Origin: Microcystis aeruginosa W13-11
GTDB lineage: Bacteria; Cyanobacteriota; Cyanobacteriia; Cyanobacteriales; Microcystaceae
DNA: 13,349 nt
Direction: 5' to 3'
NCBI GenBank assembly: GCA_009995705.1
Contig: JAADBR010000120.1
Span: 1 to 13,349 of the forward strand
Part shown: piece after piece, positions 1 to 6,927 of the stretch
How positions within the stretch are numbered: the first letter of the stretch is position 1
How the letters are laid out: each line of letters begins with the position of its first letter
Program-made: the position numbers and the translations under genes
The notes under the pieces: model-generated
Databases searched by the model: none
Told to the model about the DNA's origin: nothing
What the model saw: only the letters and a program-made list of their open reading frames with translations

Positions 1-117
1 TTGTGTTCTGAGATGGAGAGCTTTATTGTAAACTAATCTTACACAGCCCAAGGTGCGCCGCAATAGCGACTCTTGTTCTGGTGTTGGGTAAAATCGGTAA
101 GAATAGGCTTTTTCAGT
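1..117 (-). pseudogene. tnpB: tnpB 5' fragment lacking a start codon
   Basis: The minus strand encodes 39 residues that align with the N-terminus of the tnpB at 13059, including the shared run PTPEQESLLRR and the LGCVRLVYNKAL segment typical of the TnpB/OrfB N-terminal helix-turn-helix region. Where the other copy has ATG, this one has ACT (codon at 117-115), and an in-frame TAA lies just upstream, so no ATG, GTG or TTG start exists at the expected place. The next possible start is an internal TTG. The rest of the gene lies outside the window. This copy is probably translationally dead, though its non-coding ends could still be mobilised in trans. Confidence 0.75.
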
Positions 118-212
118 GTCTTACATTCTAGCATATATTTCGTAAATGTGCTAATATTTAACAGTAAAGCCGTCGTAGAACGACGGGGTTTCAGACCCAA
201 AATTTTCGATGA
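1..212 (-). mobile_element. Left end of an IS200/IS605-type tnpB element (outward-reading, cut by window edge)
   Basis: Read on the minus strand, this stretch matches the plus-strand sequence from 12964 onward. The outermost 58 nt are identical, and the rest differs at scattered positions. It contains a 7-bp stem, 3-nt loop hairpin at 170-186 (CCGTCGT/ACGACGG), which fits the sub-terminal hairpins that HUH transposases recognise in this IS family. The shared block stops at 212; beyond it lies the MlaF-like gene here and unrelated sequence in the other copy, so 212 marks the element boundary or its retained target. Both copies carry TCAT (minus strand 212-209) at this edge, the candidate target tetranucleotide. 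No tnpA is visible, so mobility would need a transposase supplied from elsewhere. Confidence 0.85.
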
Positions 213-991
213 AAGAACCGTTAATTGAATTGAGAGGAGTATCGAAAAGATTCGGGGATAATGTCATTCTCGAAGGTTTAGATTTAACCATTTATCGAGG
301 GGAGGCCCTGGTAATTATCGGTCCATCGGGAACGGGAAAATCGACGGTTTTACGAGCAATTGCGGGATTAACGGGGATAAATGCGGGAGAAATTCGTATT
401 AAAGGTCAATTATGTCAGGGATTGCTAGAAGATGGTCGAGAAGCGATGCGAACTTCCTTAGTTTTTCAACAAACGGCCCTGTTTGATTCTCTCACCGTCG
501 GGGAAAATGTCGGTTTTTATCTCTATGAACAAACTAATTTAAAAAAAGCCAGAATTAGGGAATTAGTGGAAAAAAGCCTGGAAATGGTCGGTTTACAGGG
601 AATTAGTGACCTTTATCCCTCGGAACTATCGGGGGGAATGCGTAAACGAGTAGCTTTTGCCCGCGCTATTATCACTAATCCTGATAATCAGGCCGATAAT
701 CCCGAATTACTGCTTTATGATGAACCTACCGCTGGATTAGACCCAATAGCTTCTACAATTATCGAGGATCTAGTGCGGACTCTCCATGAAAAATCGGGGT
801 CTGCGAACACTTATGTGATGGTTTCTCACCAACAAAGTACCATCCGACGCACCGCCGATCGAGTAGTATTTCTCTATCAGGGAAAAGTGCAATGGCAGGG
901 ATTAGTGGCAGATATCGATCATACCGATCATCCCATGATTCGGCAATTTTTTAGTGCCAGCATTGCAGGCCCGATTAGGACAATCGTTTAA
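209..991 (+). CDS. MlaF/TGD3-type ABC transporter ATP-binding protein
   Basis: This 260-residue ATPase has every ABC motif: Walker A GPSGTGKST (38-46), Q-loop VFQQ (85-88), signature LSGGM (140-144), Walker B LLLYDEP (167-173), D-loop TAGLD (174-178) and the switch histidine H207. The MRKRVAFARAI stretch after the signature and the neighbouring MCE-domain gene place it in the MlaF/TGD3 family, which powers phospholipid transfer between membranes with an MlaE-type permease and an MlaD-type substrate protein. The permease is not in this window. The start codon is odd: ATG 209-211 lies inside the last bases shared with the insertion element, no Shine-Dalgarno sequence precedes it, and a hairpin ends 22 nt upstream. 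The length is normal for the family, so the protein looks intact, but its native promoter and leader have been displaced. Confidence 0.9.
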   Translation: MKEPLIELRGVSKRFGDNVILEGLDLTIYRGEALVIIGPSGTGKSTVLRAIAGLTGINAGEIRIKGQLCQGLLEDGREAMRTSLVFQQTALFDSLTVGENVGFYLYEQTNLKKARIRELVEKSLEMVGLQGISDLYPSELSGGMRKRVAFARAIITNPDNQADNPELLLYDEPTAGLDPIASTIIEDLVRTLHEKSGSANTYVMVSHQQSTIRRTADRVVFLYQGKVQWQGLVADIDHTDHPMIRQFFSASIAGPIRTIV

Positions 992-1037
992 GCTAGATTA
1001 AGCTAAATTAAGAAATATCGAGAATAAGAGAAAAATC

Positions 1038-2372
1038 ATGCAGAGTTCGCGAGCTTTACGGGAAGGAAGACTAGGTTTGTTTGCCCTAGGCGGATTATTG
1101 GTCTTTGGGGTGCTCGCTATCTGGGTTCGCGGGGGAGGATTTGGTCAAAGAACCTATCAATTAATCTTCGAGTTTGCCGATGTGGAGGGGTTACAAGTCG
1201 GGGCACCGGTGCGTTTTCGCGGGGTGAGAGTGGGAAGAATTACGAGTTTTATCCCGGGGAGTAATCAAGTAGAGGTTATTGCCGAGATCGCTTCTGCTAC
1301 TTTAGTTATGCCTAGGAAGGTAACTGTTGCTACCAATCTTTCCGGATTAATTGGGGAGGCAGCCATCGATATTACTCCCTTAATTTCTCTAAGTGCTGAG
1401 GCCAAAAATCTCGACCCTCTGAGTCCCGACTGTGATCAACAGTTAATTCTCTGTAATAATACTCGTTTACAGGGGACAACAGGAACACAATTAATGTCTA
1501 GTGTTGGTCGTTTAGTGGATACTTTTACCAGTCCTGAATTTGTGGGTAATCTCAATGATGTCACCAAAAATACCGCTATAGCAGCTCAAAAAATCGCCCG
1601 TTTATCCGATGATACCTCCCAGACCATCCGTAATGCCCAAAGAGAAATTTCTCGTCTATCTTTGGAATTAGCTGCCACCAGTCGCTCGGTGACTAATACG
1701 GCTAATAATGCCTCCCGTTTTGTCAATACTTTAGATAATACTGTTCAGGAAAATCGCAGTCAAATCAGCAGAACTTTTCAACAATCTTCCCAATTAGTCG
1801 CTAATCTTAATGCTGTTCTCAGCGAAAATCGGGGACAAATTGTTAATACTCTCGATAATATTAATCAAGCTAGTTTAGGTATTGGTAGTCTCGCTAATAA
1901 TCTCAACAATACCGCCCTGAGGTTGAATGCTGGTTTAGATGAAATTGATACTAAACAAGTCATGCAAAATATCGAGACTATTTTGAATAATGCGGTGGAA
2001 ACATCGAATAATTTACGAGAAATTACTAAAACTATTAACGATCCTGCTACAATTGTCGTACTGCAAAAAACTCTCGAATCCGCTAGGGTGACTTTTGAAA
2101 ATACTCAAAAAATCACCTCCGATATTGATGAGTTAATCGGTGATCCCCAATTTCGCGAGAATTTAAGACGTTTAATTGATGGCTTAAGTAATCTGCTTTC
2201 TTCTGGGGAACAATTAGAATATAATTTGCGTATCGCTCAAACTTTGGATACCATGACTCAAGAGTTAGCTAAACAAAAAGTTTTGACCATCTCTCGACCT
2301 GCTTTAAATCCTAGGCAAATGCAACTCTATCCCCAATTTATCGTTCAACAACCCCCCGCGAGTGAAAAATAA
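1038..2372 (+). CDS. MlaD/MCE-domain lipid transport protein
   Basis: The 444-residue protein has a short cytoplasmic N-terminus, one membrane helix at about residues 13-30 (LGLFALGGLLVFGVLAIWV region), and an MCE domain at about 38-115 with the typical FADVEGLQVGAPVRFRGVRVG core and the GLIGEAAIDITP strand near its end. The remaining 300 residues are rich in Asn, Thr, Ser and Gln and look like a long helical or coiled-coil tail, as in plant TGD2 and cyanobacterial MlaD proteins, where the tail is thought to build a lipid tunnel toward the outer membrane. It lies 46 nt after the ATPase on the same strand and probably forms an operon with it. An AAGAGA run about 8 nt before the ATG is a weak ribosome-binding site. 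Confidence 0.9.
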   Translation: MQSSRALREGRLGLFALGGLLVFGVLAIWVRGGGFGQRTYQLIFEFADVEGLQVGAPVRFRGVRVGRITSFIPGSNQVEVIAEIASATLVMPRKVTVATNLSGLIGEAAIDITPLISLSAEAKNLDPLSPDCDQQLILCNNTRLQGTTGTQLMSSVGRLVDTFTSPEFVGNLNDVTKNTAIAAQKIARLSDDTSQTIRNAQREISRLSLELAATSRSVTNTANNASRFVNTLDNTVQENRSQISRTFQQSSQLVANLNAVLSENRGQIVNTLDNINQASLGIGSLANNLNNTALRLNAGLDEIDTKQVMQNIETILNNAVETSNNLREITKTINDPATIVVLQKTLESARVTFENTQKITSDIDELIGDPQFRENLRRLIDGLSNLLSSGEQLEYNLRIAQTLDTMTQELAKQKVLTISRPALNPRQMQLYPQFIVQQPPASEK

Positions 2373-2433
2373 CAAAACAGCACAAGTAAACCGATTTTCA
2401 GTGATCATTAAACAGTAACCTGAAAACTCACAT

Positions 2434-2454
2434 CTGATAACTGATAACTGATAA
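2434..2454 (+). repeat. Three perfect tandem CTGATAA heptamers before wecB
   Basis: CTGATAA occurs three times head to tail and ends 4 nt before the wecB ATG, where a Shine-Dalgarno sequence would normally lie. No purine-rich site is present. Short tandem heptamers are common in cyanobacterial intergenic DNA. Copy-number slippage here would change the initiation region. Confidence 0.85.
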
Positions 2455-2458
2455 TAAT

Positions 2459-3562
2459 ATGTTGAAATCAATTTGTATTACTCTTGGAACTCGTCCCGAA
2501 GCGATTAAATTAGCTACCGTTATTCGTGCTTTTCAAGAATCGCAACAGTTTCAAATCCATGTGGTTCTGACGGGACAGCATAAAGAAATGGTGGCGCAGG
2601 TGATGGAATTATTTGCTTTAAAAGCCGATGAAAATCTCAATATTATGCAAACCCGTCAAACTTTAACTGATATTACTTGCCGCAGTTTACGGGGTTTGGA
2701 AACAGTTTTTGAGCGCATAAAACCAGATTTAATTATTGTGCAAGGTGATACTACTACCGCTTTTGCTGCCACTTTAGCGGCTTTTTATCAACAAATTCCT
2801 ATCGCCCATGTAGAAGCAGGATTAAGAACTAATGATATCTATAATCCCTATCCCGAAGAAGCTAATCGTCGCCTAATTTCTCAACTGACTACCCTACATT
2901 TTGCTCCCACTACTTTAGCCGTGGAAAACTTACAAAAATCTGGAGTGACAGGAAATATTCACCACACTGGCAATACAGTTATTGATGCTTTATTAACTGT
3001 GGCTAAAACCGCACCAGAATGTCAAATTGCGGGCTTAAATTGGTCAGATTATCGAGTTTTATTAGCCACGGTTCACCGCCGGGAAAATTGGGGCGAACCC
3101 CTACAGGATATTATCAAAGGATTTACTTTGTTACTAGAAAAATATGCCGATACGGCCTTATTATTACCCCTCCATCGCAATCCCACCGTCCGAGAACCAA
3201 TACAGTCCGCTTTGGGCAATCATCCCAGGGTATTTTTAACTGAACCTCTCGATTATACCGAGTTAGTGGGGGCGATTCAACGCTGTTATTTATTATTAAC
3301 TGATTCCGGGGGTATTCAAGAAGAAGCTCCGAGTTTAGGAAAACCGGTTTTAGTATTGCGAGAAACCACGGAAAGACCGGAAGCAGTACAAGCGGGAACA
3401 GCGAAATTAATTGGGACTAATCCGGAGCAAATTTTAGCCGCAGCGGGAGAATTATTAGGGGATAAAATCGCCTATGATCGTATGGCTAATGCCATTAATC
3501 CTTTTGGAGATGGACAAGCATCCCAAAGAATCCTCCAAATCGTCCAAGATTTTTTGGCTTAA
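2459..3562 (+). CDS. wecB: UDP-N-acetylglucosamine 2-epimerase, non-hydrolysing
   Basis: This 367-residue enzyme interconverts UDP-GlcNAc and UDP-ManNAc, supplying ManNAc-type sugars for surface polysaccharides. The motifs are complete: GTRPEAIKL (10-18), QGDTTT with D97, HVEAGLRT with E119 (117-124), PEEANR with E133/E134 (132-137), TVHRREN with H206, and the nucleotide-binding DSGGIQEEAPSLGKPVLVLRE region (282-302). D97, E119, E133/E134 and H206 correspond to the residues implicated in catalysis in the bacterial WecB/MnaA family. Length is standard and no damage is seen. It sits 86 nt after the MCE gene and 3 nt before ruvC, so co-transcription with ruvC is likely although the functions are unrelated. 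Confidence 0.95.
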   Translation: MLKSICITLGTRPEAIKLATVIRAFQESQQFQIHVVLTGQHKEMVAQVMELFALKADENLNIMQTRQTLTDITCRSLRGLETVFERIKPDLIIVQGDTTTAFAATLAAFYQQIPIAHVEAGLRTNDIYNPYPEEANRRLISQLTTLHFAPTTLAVENLQKSGVTGNIHHTGNTVIDALLTVAKTAPECQIAGLNWSDYRVLLATVHRRENWGEPLQDIIKGFTLLLEKYADTALLLPLHRNPTVREPIQSALGNHPRVFLTEPLDYTELVGAIQRCYLLLTDSGGIQEEAPSLGKPVLVLRETTERPEAVQAGTAKLIGTNPEQILAAAGELLGDKIAYDRMANAINPFGDGQASQRILQIVQDFLA

Positions 3563-3565
3563 TCT

Positions 3566-4051
3566 ATGACTACTTGGTTGGGTATCGACCCCGGATTAGC
3601 GATTGTCGGTTGGGCTATTCTCCGGGATAATAGTGAGTTAATGCCGATTTTAGTCGATTATGGCACGATCGAAACTTCTAAAAATCTTTCTACTGCCCAG
3701 CGTTTGATCGAAATTGAACGGGATTTAAAGGAGTTAATCGCAGAATATAAACCGGGAGAAATTGCCGTGGAAATGCCCTTTTTTAACCGGCAAATCAAGG
3801 CAGCTGGTGGAGTCCTGCAAGCATTAGGAATTATCAATCTAGTTAGCTGTCGGGATGGGGGAATTGAACCGATTTTCCTCCATCAAGCTAGTTGGAAATG
3901 TCATCTGGGCCATGGTAGGGCCACTAAAGCTGAGGTGGCCGAACAAATTAAGTATTTATTCGGATTGACAAAAATGCCTATTAATGATTCTGTAGATGCT
4001 ATAGCGATCGCATACGCCGCTTTCAGTGGCGTTCGCAATCAAATCTCTTGA
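3566..4051 (+). CDS. ruvC: Crossover junction endodeoxyribonuclease RuvC
   Basis: This 161-residue protein of the RNase H-like fold has the RuvC start WLGIDPGLAIVGWAI with catalytic D8, then AVEMPFF with E69, and the C-terminal NDSVDAIAIAYAA segment carrying D141 and D144, so all four metal-binding acidic residues are in place. RuvC cuts Holliday junctions symmetrically together with RuvAB during recombinational repair. The length is normal for a cyanobacterial RuvC. The ATG is 3 nt after the wecB stop and lacks its own clear ribosome-binding site, which suggests translational coupling. A HIP1 palindrome (4004-4011) lies inside the 3' part of the gene. It is the last core gene before the accessory region. 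Confidence 0.93.
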   Translation: MTTWLGIDPGLAIVGWAILRDNSELMPILVDYGTIETSKNLSTAQRLIEIERDLKELIAEYKPGEIAVEMPFFNRQIKAAGGVLQALGIINLVSCRDGGIEPIFLHQASWKCHLGHGRATKAEVAEQIKYLFGLTKMPINDSVDAIAIAYAAFSGVRNQIS

Positions 4052-4171
4052 AGCAATTTGACGAAATTGGCCCAAAAATTTAGCTGACAACTAAAAGCCA
4101 TTTTTAAGCTTGGACTGTCTTAGTTCGATGGGACGGTTGAAGATAATAAGGCCTTCAAATATCTTTGATTA

Positions 4172-4220
4172 GCGTTGGGTTTTATGCTTCAACCCAACCT
4201 ACCATATCAGCGATCGCACT
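4172..4220 (+). repeat. Dispersed GTTGGGTT hairpin repeat followed by HIP1
   Basis: GTTGGGTT (4174-4181) and AACCCAAC (4191-4198) form an 8-bp stem with a 9-nt loop, followed by CTACC and then GCGATCGC (4210-4217). The same layout recurs at about 5409-5446, 6490-6562, 8090-8137, 9205-9262, 10085-10125, 10764-10826 and 11673-11714 with varying decay. The rest of the 4052-4321 gap shows no gene. Confidence 0.8.
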
Positions 4221-4321
4221 AAAGGGTTTAAGTGTGGACATTGTGATAATTGTCATCGTCAATGCTAACAAAAATATGGTATAGTTCTTAAATGAGTATA
4301 AGTTTAAAATAATGAAAATAA

Positions 4322-4573
4322 ATGAAAATAAAAGTTTCCCAAAAAAAGGGATCATCAAACGAAGTTAACCCTCAGTTAAAAGATATTGCCTATTCTATGG
4401 ACGCACTGATTCCAGGCTTTTATATTTGGTTGGGTTCTTTTTGTTGGCGATTGGGGGGTAGTGATGCAGAAGAAAGTTATCCAGGAACAATACATAGTTT
4501 TGCTGGTATCAGCTTAGTTTTACCTGGTTATCAAATTTTTACAACCTATAAAGGGAGTTATGACCCTCGATAA
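4322..4573 (+). CDS. Unrecognised small protein, first of an overlapping pair
   Basis: The predicted 83-residue product has a basic N-terminus (KIKVSQKKG) and an aromatic, glycine-rich middle (IPGFYIWLGSFCWRLGG). I do not recognise a family. Its last 14 nt overlap the next gene, an arrangement seen in many TA and effector-immunity pairs but not specific to them. The start is unsure: a tandem 10-bp duplication (AATGAAAATA at 4311-4320 and 4321-4330) gives two ATGs in different frames, and only the second, at 4322, opens this reading frame. There is no strong ribosome-binding site. It could also be a degraded fragment. Confidence 0.45.
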   Translation: MKIKVSQKKGSSNEVNPQLKDIAYSMDALIPGFYIWLGSFCWRLGGSDAEESYPGTIHSFAGISLVLPGYQIFTTYKGSYDPR

Positions 4574-4787
4574 GCATCAAATTGATGGTCTTTCTCCCAT
4601 TTCATCTAAAATAATGCCAGCAGAAGTTTTTGAACAATTGATGTTCAATGCCGGTTATACCGTTGTTGGGTCTGCTCCAGCCAAGGGAAATAGAATTAAA
4701 GTTTGGTGGAATCATTCTAGTTTTCGTCGTGTTGAAGCAATTTATAGTGCCGATAGAAGTCTGGTTATTACGGCTTATCATCCATGA
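4560..4787 (+). CDS. Unrecognised small protein, second of an overlapping pair
   Basis: This 75-residue protein overlaps the preceding gene by 14 nt. The C-terminal half alternates charged and hydrophobic residues in a way that suggests a compact alpha/beta fold: a helix around AEVFEQLMFNAGY (21-33), then strands around NRIKVWW, RRVEAIYS and SLVITAYHP. That strand-rich ending with an invariant-looking TAYHP resembles in outline the small RNase-like toxins of TA modules, but no catalytic signature can be named, so function is left open. The gene lies next to five recognisable TA modules, which is the only contextual hint. It faces the broken secreted-family gene at 4824-5358 tail to tail. Confidence 0.5.
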   Translation: MTLDKHQIDGLSPISSKIMPAEVFEQLMFNAGYTVVGSAPAKGNRIKVWWNHSSFRRVEAIYSADRSLVITAYHP

Positions 4788-4823
4788 ACCATGAGATTTC
4801 TGTGACGAAAATATATTTACTGT

Positions 4824-5358
4824 TTACCCACAACTTACTGGTAATCCTAATCCCCAAGGAATGGGTTCCGAGGTATTGTCTAGTTGAGAGCATTTTTCTT
4901 TTATAGTTGCACCATCTTGTTGAATATAATAATTCCTACTTATATCTGATTGCGATATCCAAAAACTTACTATAGCTGTATTGCCACAGTTTTTAACAAT
5001 TTGGTCAGCCCAATTATTTAAAAGCTTTGGTGATGCGAAAATATTACTGATGGCAATTCCATTACTGGTAGTAGCACCTACATCATCGATTAAAACAATA
5101 TTTAATTCATCAGTTCTGGTTGTTGGATTTCCTGTCCTATAACTATTAGCCGTTCCCTTAGAAACACTAAATTCAACTCTTCTAATCCCTAACGTTAGAA
5201 CGAATTTCTTGAAGAATTTTATCAACAGTAGCTTGACAGCCTGGCTTTGGTTCTGATTGTGCTTTAACCAAAGGATAGGAACCAGCAAAAAGCGTTAACA
5301 ATCCTAATAAGGAACATAAGGAAGCACTTAAAAGATTTTGGGAGTTAAATAGTTTCAT
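4824..5358 (-). pseudogene. Secreted cysteine-containing family, copy A, frameshifted
   Basis: The frame starting at ATG 5358 encodes MKLFNSQNLL, a signal peptide ending near SYPLVKA, and the family motif CQATVDKILQEIRS, then meets a stop (NVRD-stop). A second frame resumes at once with GIRRVEFSVSKGTAN and runs to the stop at 4824 through TGNPTTRTDEL, WADQIVKNC and IPWG. Compared with the intact copies, which read RSKGVRR, the damage is explained by four extra bases (CGTT or an equivalent placement) that leave a perfect 10-bp palindrome CTAACGTTAG at 5189-5198; removing four bases restores RSKGI. The N-terminus also has a small in-frame expansion. The downstream frame resembles the C-terminal domain of the 11744-12709 gene (SKGTAN, WADQIVK) more than copies B and C. 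Function of the family is unknown. Confidence 0.8.
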
Positions 5359-5446
5359 GGCTTTGTCCTCTGAGAAAACTTAATTAAAATCAAAAGTTTT
5401 TGTTAGCAGTTGGTTGTGTTGGGTTTCGCACATTAAGCCAACCTAC
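5359..5446 (-). promoter_or_regulatory. Conserved leader of the secreted family, copy A (shortened)
   Basis: On the minus strand the block next to the ATG reads CTCAGAGGACAAAGCC, giving an AGAGGA ribosome-binding site. The block including TTTTAATTAAGTTTTC is shared with the leaders at 8013, 8985 and 10691. Relative to those, the middle section holding the TTGACGTTAAAAAAG motif is missing and the leader joins directly to the GTTGGGTT hairpin repeat (about 5409-5446). Confidence 0.65.
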
Positions 5447-5449
5447 ACC

Positions 5450-5547
5450 CTGTTTCAGCTAAAATAGTAGATTATGATTGTCATTGCGAGGGATAGCGAA
5501 GCAATCTAAGCGCAAGATTTTCCCTTGCCTCATTTTAGCTGAAACAG
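5450..5547. mobile_element. 98-bp MITE with perfect 16-bp terminal inverted repeats
   Basis: CTGTTTCAGCTAAAAT at 5450-5465 is the exact reverse complement of 5532-5547. The interior carries the ATTGCGAGGGATAGCGAAGCAAT segment in two parts (ATTGC and GCAAT can pair), a motif type widespread in bacterial REP-like repeats. There is no open reading frame, as expected for a non-autonomous element. No target duplication could be identified. A decayed copy in the same orientation lies at 6404-6490. Confidence 0.8.
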
Positions 5548-5617
5548 TCCAGTATCCTGAATCTAGCTTGAGCTTTTTATCAGGTATCATGGAGTTAATC
5601 TTGTAGGAGCATTCGAT

Positions 5618-5989
5618 ATGACTCTGGCATCAGGTGGGCAAGCAACAATCATTCGTACAGAACGTGGATTGACCATTTCAGGTACACGCATCACTCTTTA
5701 TGACGTGATGGACTATCGGAAGGCTCAGTACCCATCCAAGCTGATCCGTGAAAAACTCGGTCTTAATGATGAGCAGATTCGTTTAGCCCTAGAATATATT
5801 GATACTCATCGCGCTGAGGTTGAAGCAGAATACCAAGAATGCCTGCAAACAGCCGCGGAGATTCGGCAATATTGGGAAGAGCGAAATCGTGAACGATTTG
5901 CCAAGATCGCGGCGATGCCCCCGAAGCCTGGTCAGGAAGCCCTTCGTGCAAAACTTCAAGCCTGGAAAGCCCGGATTGAAGCCGAATGA
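5618..5989 (+). CDS. DUF433-type antitoxin
   Basis: This 123-residue protein opens with the DUF433 signature RTERGLTISGTRITLYDVMDY (about 13-33) and continues with YPSKLIREKLGLNDEQIRLALEYIDTHR, a winged or homeodomain-like DNA-binding fold used by VapB-like antitoxins. The C-terminal half is highly charged and helical (EAEYQECLQTAAEIRQYWEER and onward) and is the likely toxin-binding part. A good ribosome-binding site, AGGAG at 5605-5609, lies 8 nt before the ATG. The gene overlaps the DUF5615 gene by 4 nt (ATGA), and DUF433/DUF5615 is an established antitoxin/PIN-like toxin pairing, probably autoregulated. Its base composition is noticeably more GC-rich than the neighbouring genes, which fits acquisition from elsewhere. 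It sits between two copies of the same MITE. Confidence 0.8.
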   Translation: MTLASGGQATIIRTERGLTISGTRITLYDVMDYRKAQYPSKLIREKLGLNDEQIRLALEYIDTHRAEVEAEYQECLQTAAEIRQYWEERNRERFAKIAAMPPKPGQEALRAKLQAWKARIEAE

Positions 5990-6381
5990 TGAATTTCTTA
6001 ATTGATTACAACTTAACAGGTGATGCTGTTTTATTCTGGGGAACTCTTTCGGCCGAAGGATGGCTTGACCTATTAACCATCCGCTTCTTCACCTTTCAGG
6101 AAGTTGGGTTGCCGATGGATAGTAGCGATCGCGTCGTTTGGCAATTTGCCCAAACCAACCAGATGATTTTGATCACAGCGAATCGGAATATGAAGGGAGA
6201 CGATTCTCTAGAACAGACAATACGGGAAGAGAATACGCCAACTTCCTTACCAATTTTGACAATTGGGAATCCTGATCGATTTGATGAGGGCCGCTATCGG
6301 CAAAACTGTGCCACTCGTCTGATTGAGATTTTGCTTGATCTCGACAACTACATGGGAGTAGGTCGAATTTTTATTCCCTAA
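5986..6381 (+). CDS. DUF5615-type PIN-like toxin
   Basis: The 131-residue protein begins MMNFLIDYNLTGDA, matching the first acidic motif of the DUF5615/Mut7-C PIN-like fold (D7). An acidic site follows in MDSSDRVVWQFAQ, and the strand MILITANRN occupies the place where typical members have an Asp-rich TxDxD motif. The replacement of those aspartates by Asn, with GDD a few residues later, is unusual and leaves nuclease activity uncertain. By family and position it is the toxin of the pair with the upstream DUF433 antitoxin, probably an RNase. Two consecutive ATGs (5986 and 5989) are possible starts; the first overlaps the antitoxin stop, the second is within one base of it. Confidence 0.75.
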   Translation: MMNFLIDYNLTGDAVLFWGTLSAEGWLDLLTIRFFTFQEVGLPMDSSDRVVWQFAQTNQMILITANRNMKGDDSLEQTIREENTPTSLPILTIGNPDRFDEGRYRQNCATRLIEILLDLDNYMGVGRIFIP

Positions 6382-6403
6382 AGATCGCCATCTTCTAGTG
6401 GAA

Positions 6404-6490
6404 TGTTTCAGCTAAAATAGTACATTATGATTGTCATTACGAGCGATAGCGAAGCAATCTAAGCGCGAGATTTTCTATTGCCTTATTTAG
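6404..6490. mobile_element. Decayed second MITE copy, right inverted repeat lost
   Basis: TGTTTCAGCTAAAATAG at 6404-6420 repeats the left end of the 5450-5547 element, and the interior follows it closely through AGCGAAGCAATCTAAGCGC. The right end breaks down at about 6485-6490, where the TTGACGTTAAAAAAAG section of the dispersed leader repeat begins. With the intact copy it brackets the DUF433/DUF5615 module in direct orientation. Confidence 0.75.
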
Positions 6491-6562
6491 GTTGACGTTA
6501 AAAAAAGTAACTGTTGGTTGTGTTGGGTTTTGTTCTTCAACTACAAGAGCAGCGATCACACT
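6490..6562 (+). repeat. Partial leader repeat with degenerate HIP1
   Basis: The GTTGACGTTAAAAAAAGTAAC section, the GTTGGTTGTGTTGGG section and a GCGATCACA site match the distal part of the leaders at 8013-8137 and 10691-10826. No family gene adjoins it. The stem is imperfect because the AACCCAAC arm has decayed to CAACTAC. Confidence 0.65.
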
Positions 6563-6618
6563 CATCAAAATTTAGGTTAATTTTTAAGTAATTTCGAGAA
6601 TATTTCCTGGAGATTAAA

Positions 6619-6927
6619 ATGACAACAAACAAATCTGATTTTGAACAAATCTTTGATGTTTTGAAAAGCTACCTAGAGAGTCTAAAGTTAAAATATCAAG
6701 TTAAAAGTTTAGGAGTTTTTGGTTCTTTTGTTAGGGGTGAAGCGACAGCTAATAGTGATCTAGATTTATTGGTAGAATTTAAAGGAGATGTAACTTTTGA
6801 TAATTATATGGATTTAAAATTTTTACTTGAGGATTTATTTAAGCGCAAAATTGATTTAGTAATCAAGGAAGATATTAAACCCCAGATTCGAGAACGTATT
6901 TTAGAGGAAACGGTTTATGTCTCGTGA
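6619..6927 (+). CDS. mntA: MntA-type minimal nucleotidyltransferase antitoxin
   Basis: The 102-residue protein has the minimal nucleotidyltransferase motif GSFVRGEATANSDLDLLVEF: G35-S36, D47 and D49, with the third acidic residue at D79 (KIDLV). MntA proteins neutralise their partner HepT by attaching AMP to a tyrosine near the HEPN active site, so this antitoxin works as an enzyme. A GGAG ribosome-binding site at 6609-6612 lies 6 nt before the ATG. The gene overlaps hepT by 11 nt, which supports coupled translation. Length and motifs are normal and no damage is visible. Confidence 0.88.
   Translation: MTTNKSDFEQIFDVLKSYLESLKLKYQVKSLGVFGSFVRGEATANSDLDLLVEFKGDVTFDNYMDLKFLLEDLFKRKIDLVIKEDIKPQIRERILEETVYVS

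Noticed and set aside
3019..3243. 74-residue frame within wecB
   Set aside because: Fully contained in wecB, which has complete family motifs in its own frame.
4250..4285. Promoter for the 4322 gene (TTGTCA with TATGGT or TATAGT)
   Set aside because: Spacings of 19 and 24 nt are poor and no other support was found.
5763..6005. Two short frames overlapping the DUF433 gene on either strand
   Set aside because: They overlap a gene with a good start and family match, and show no protein-like pattern.
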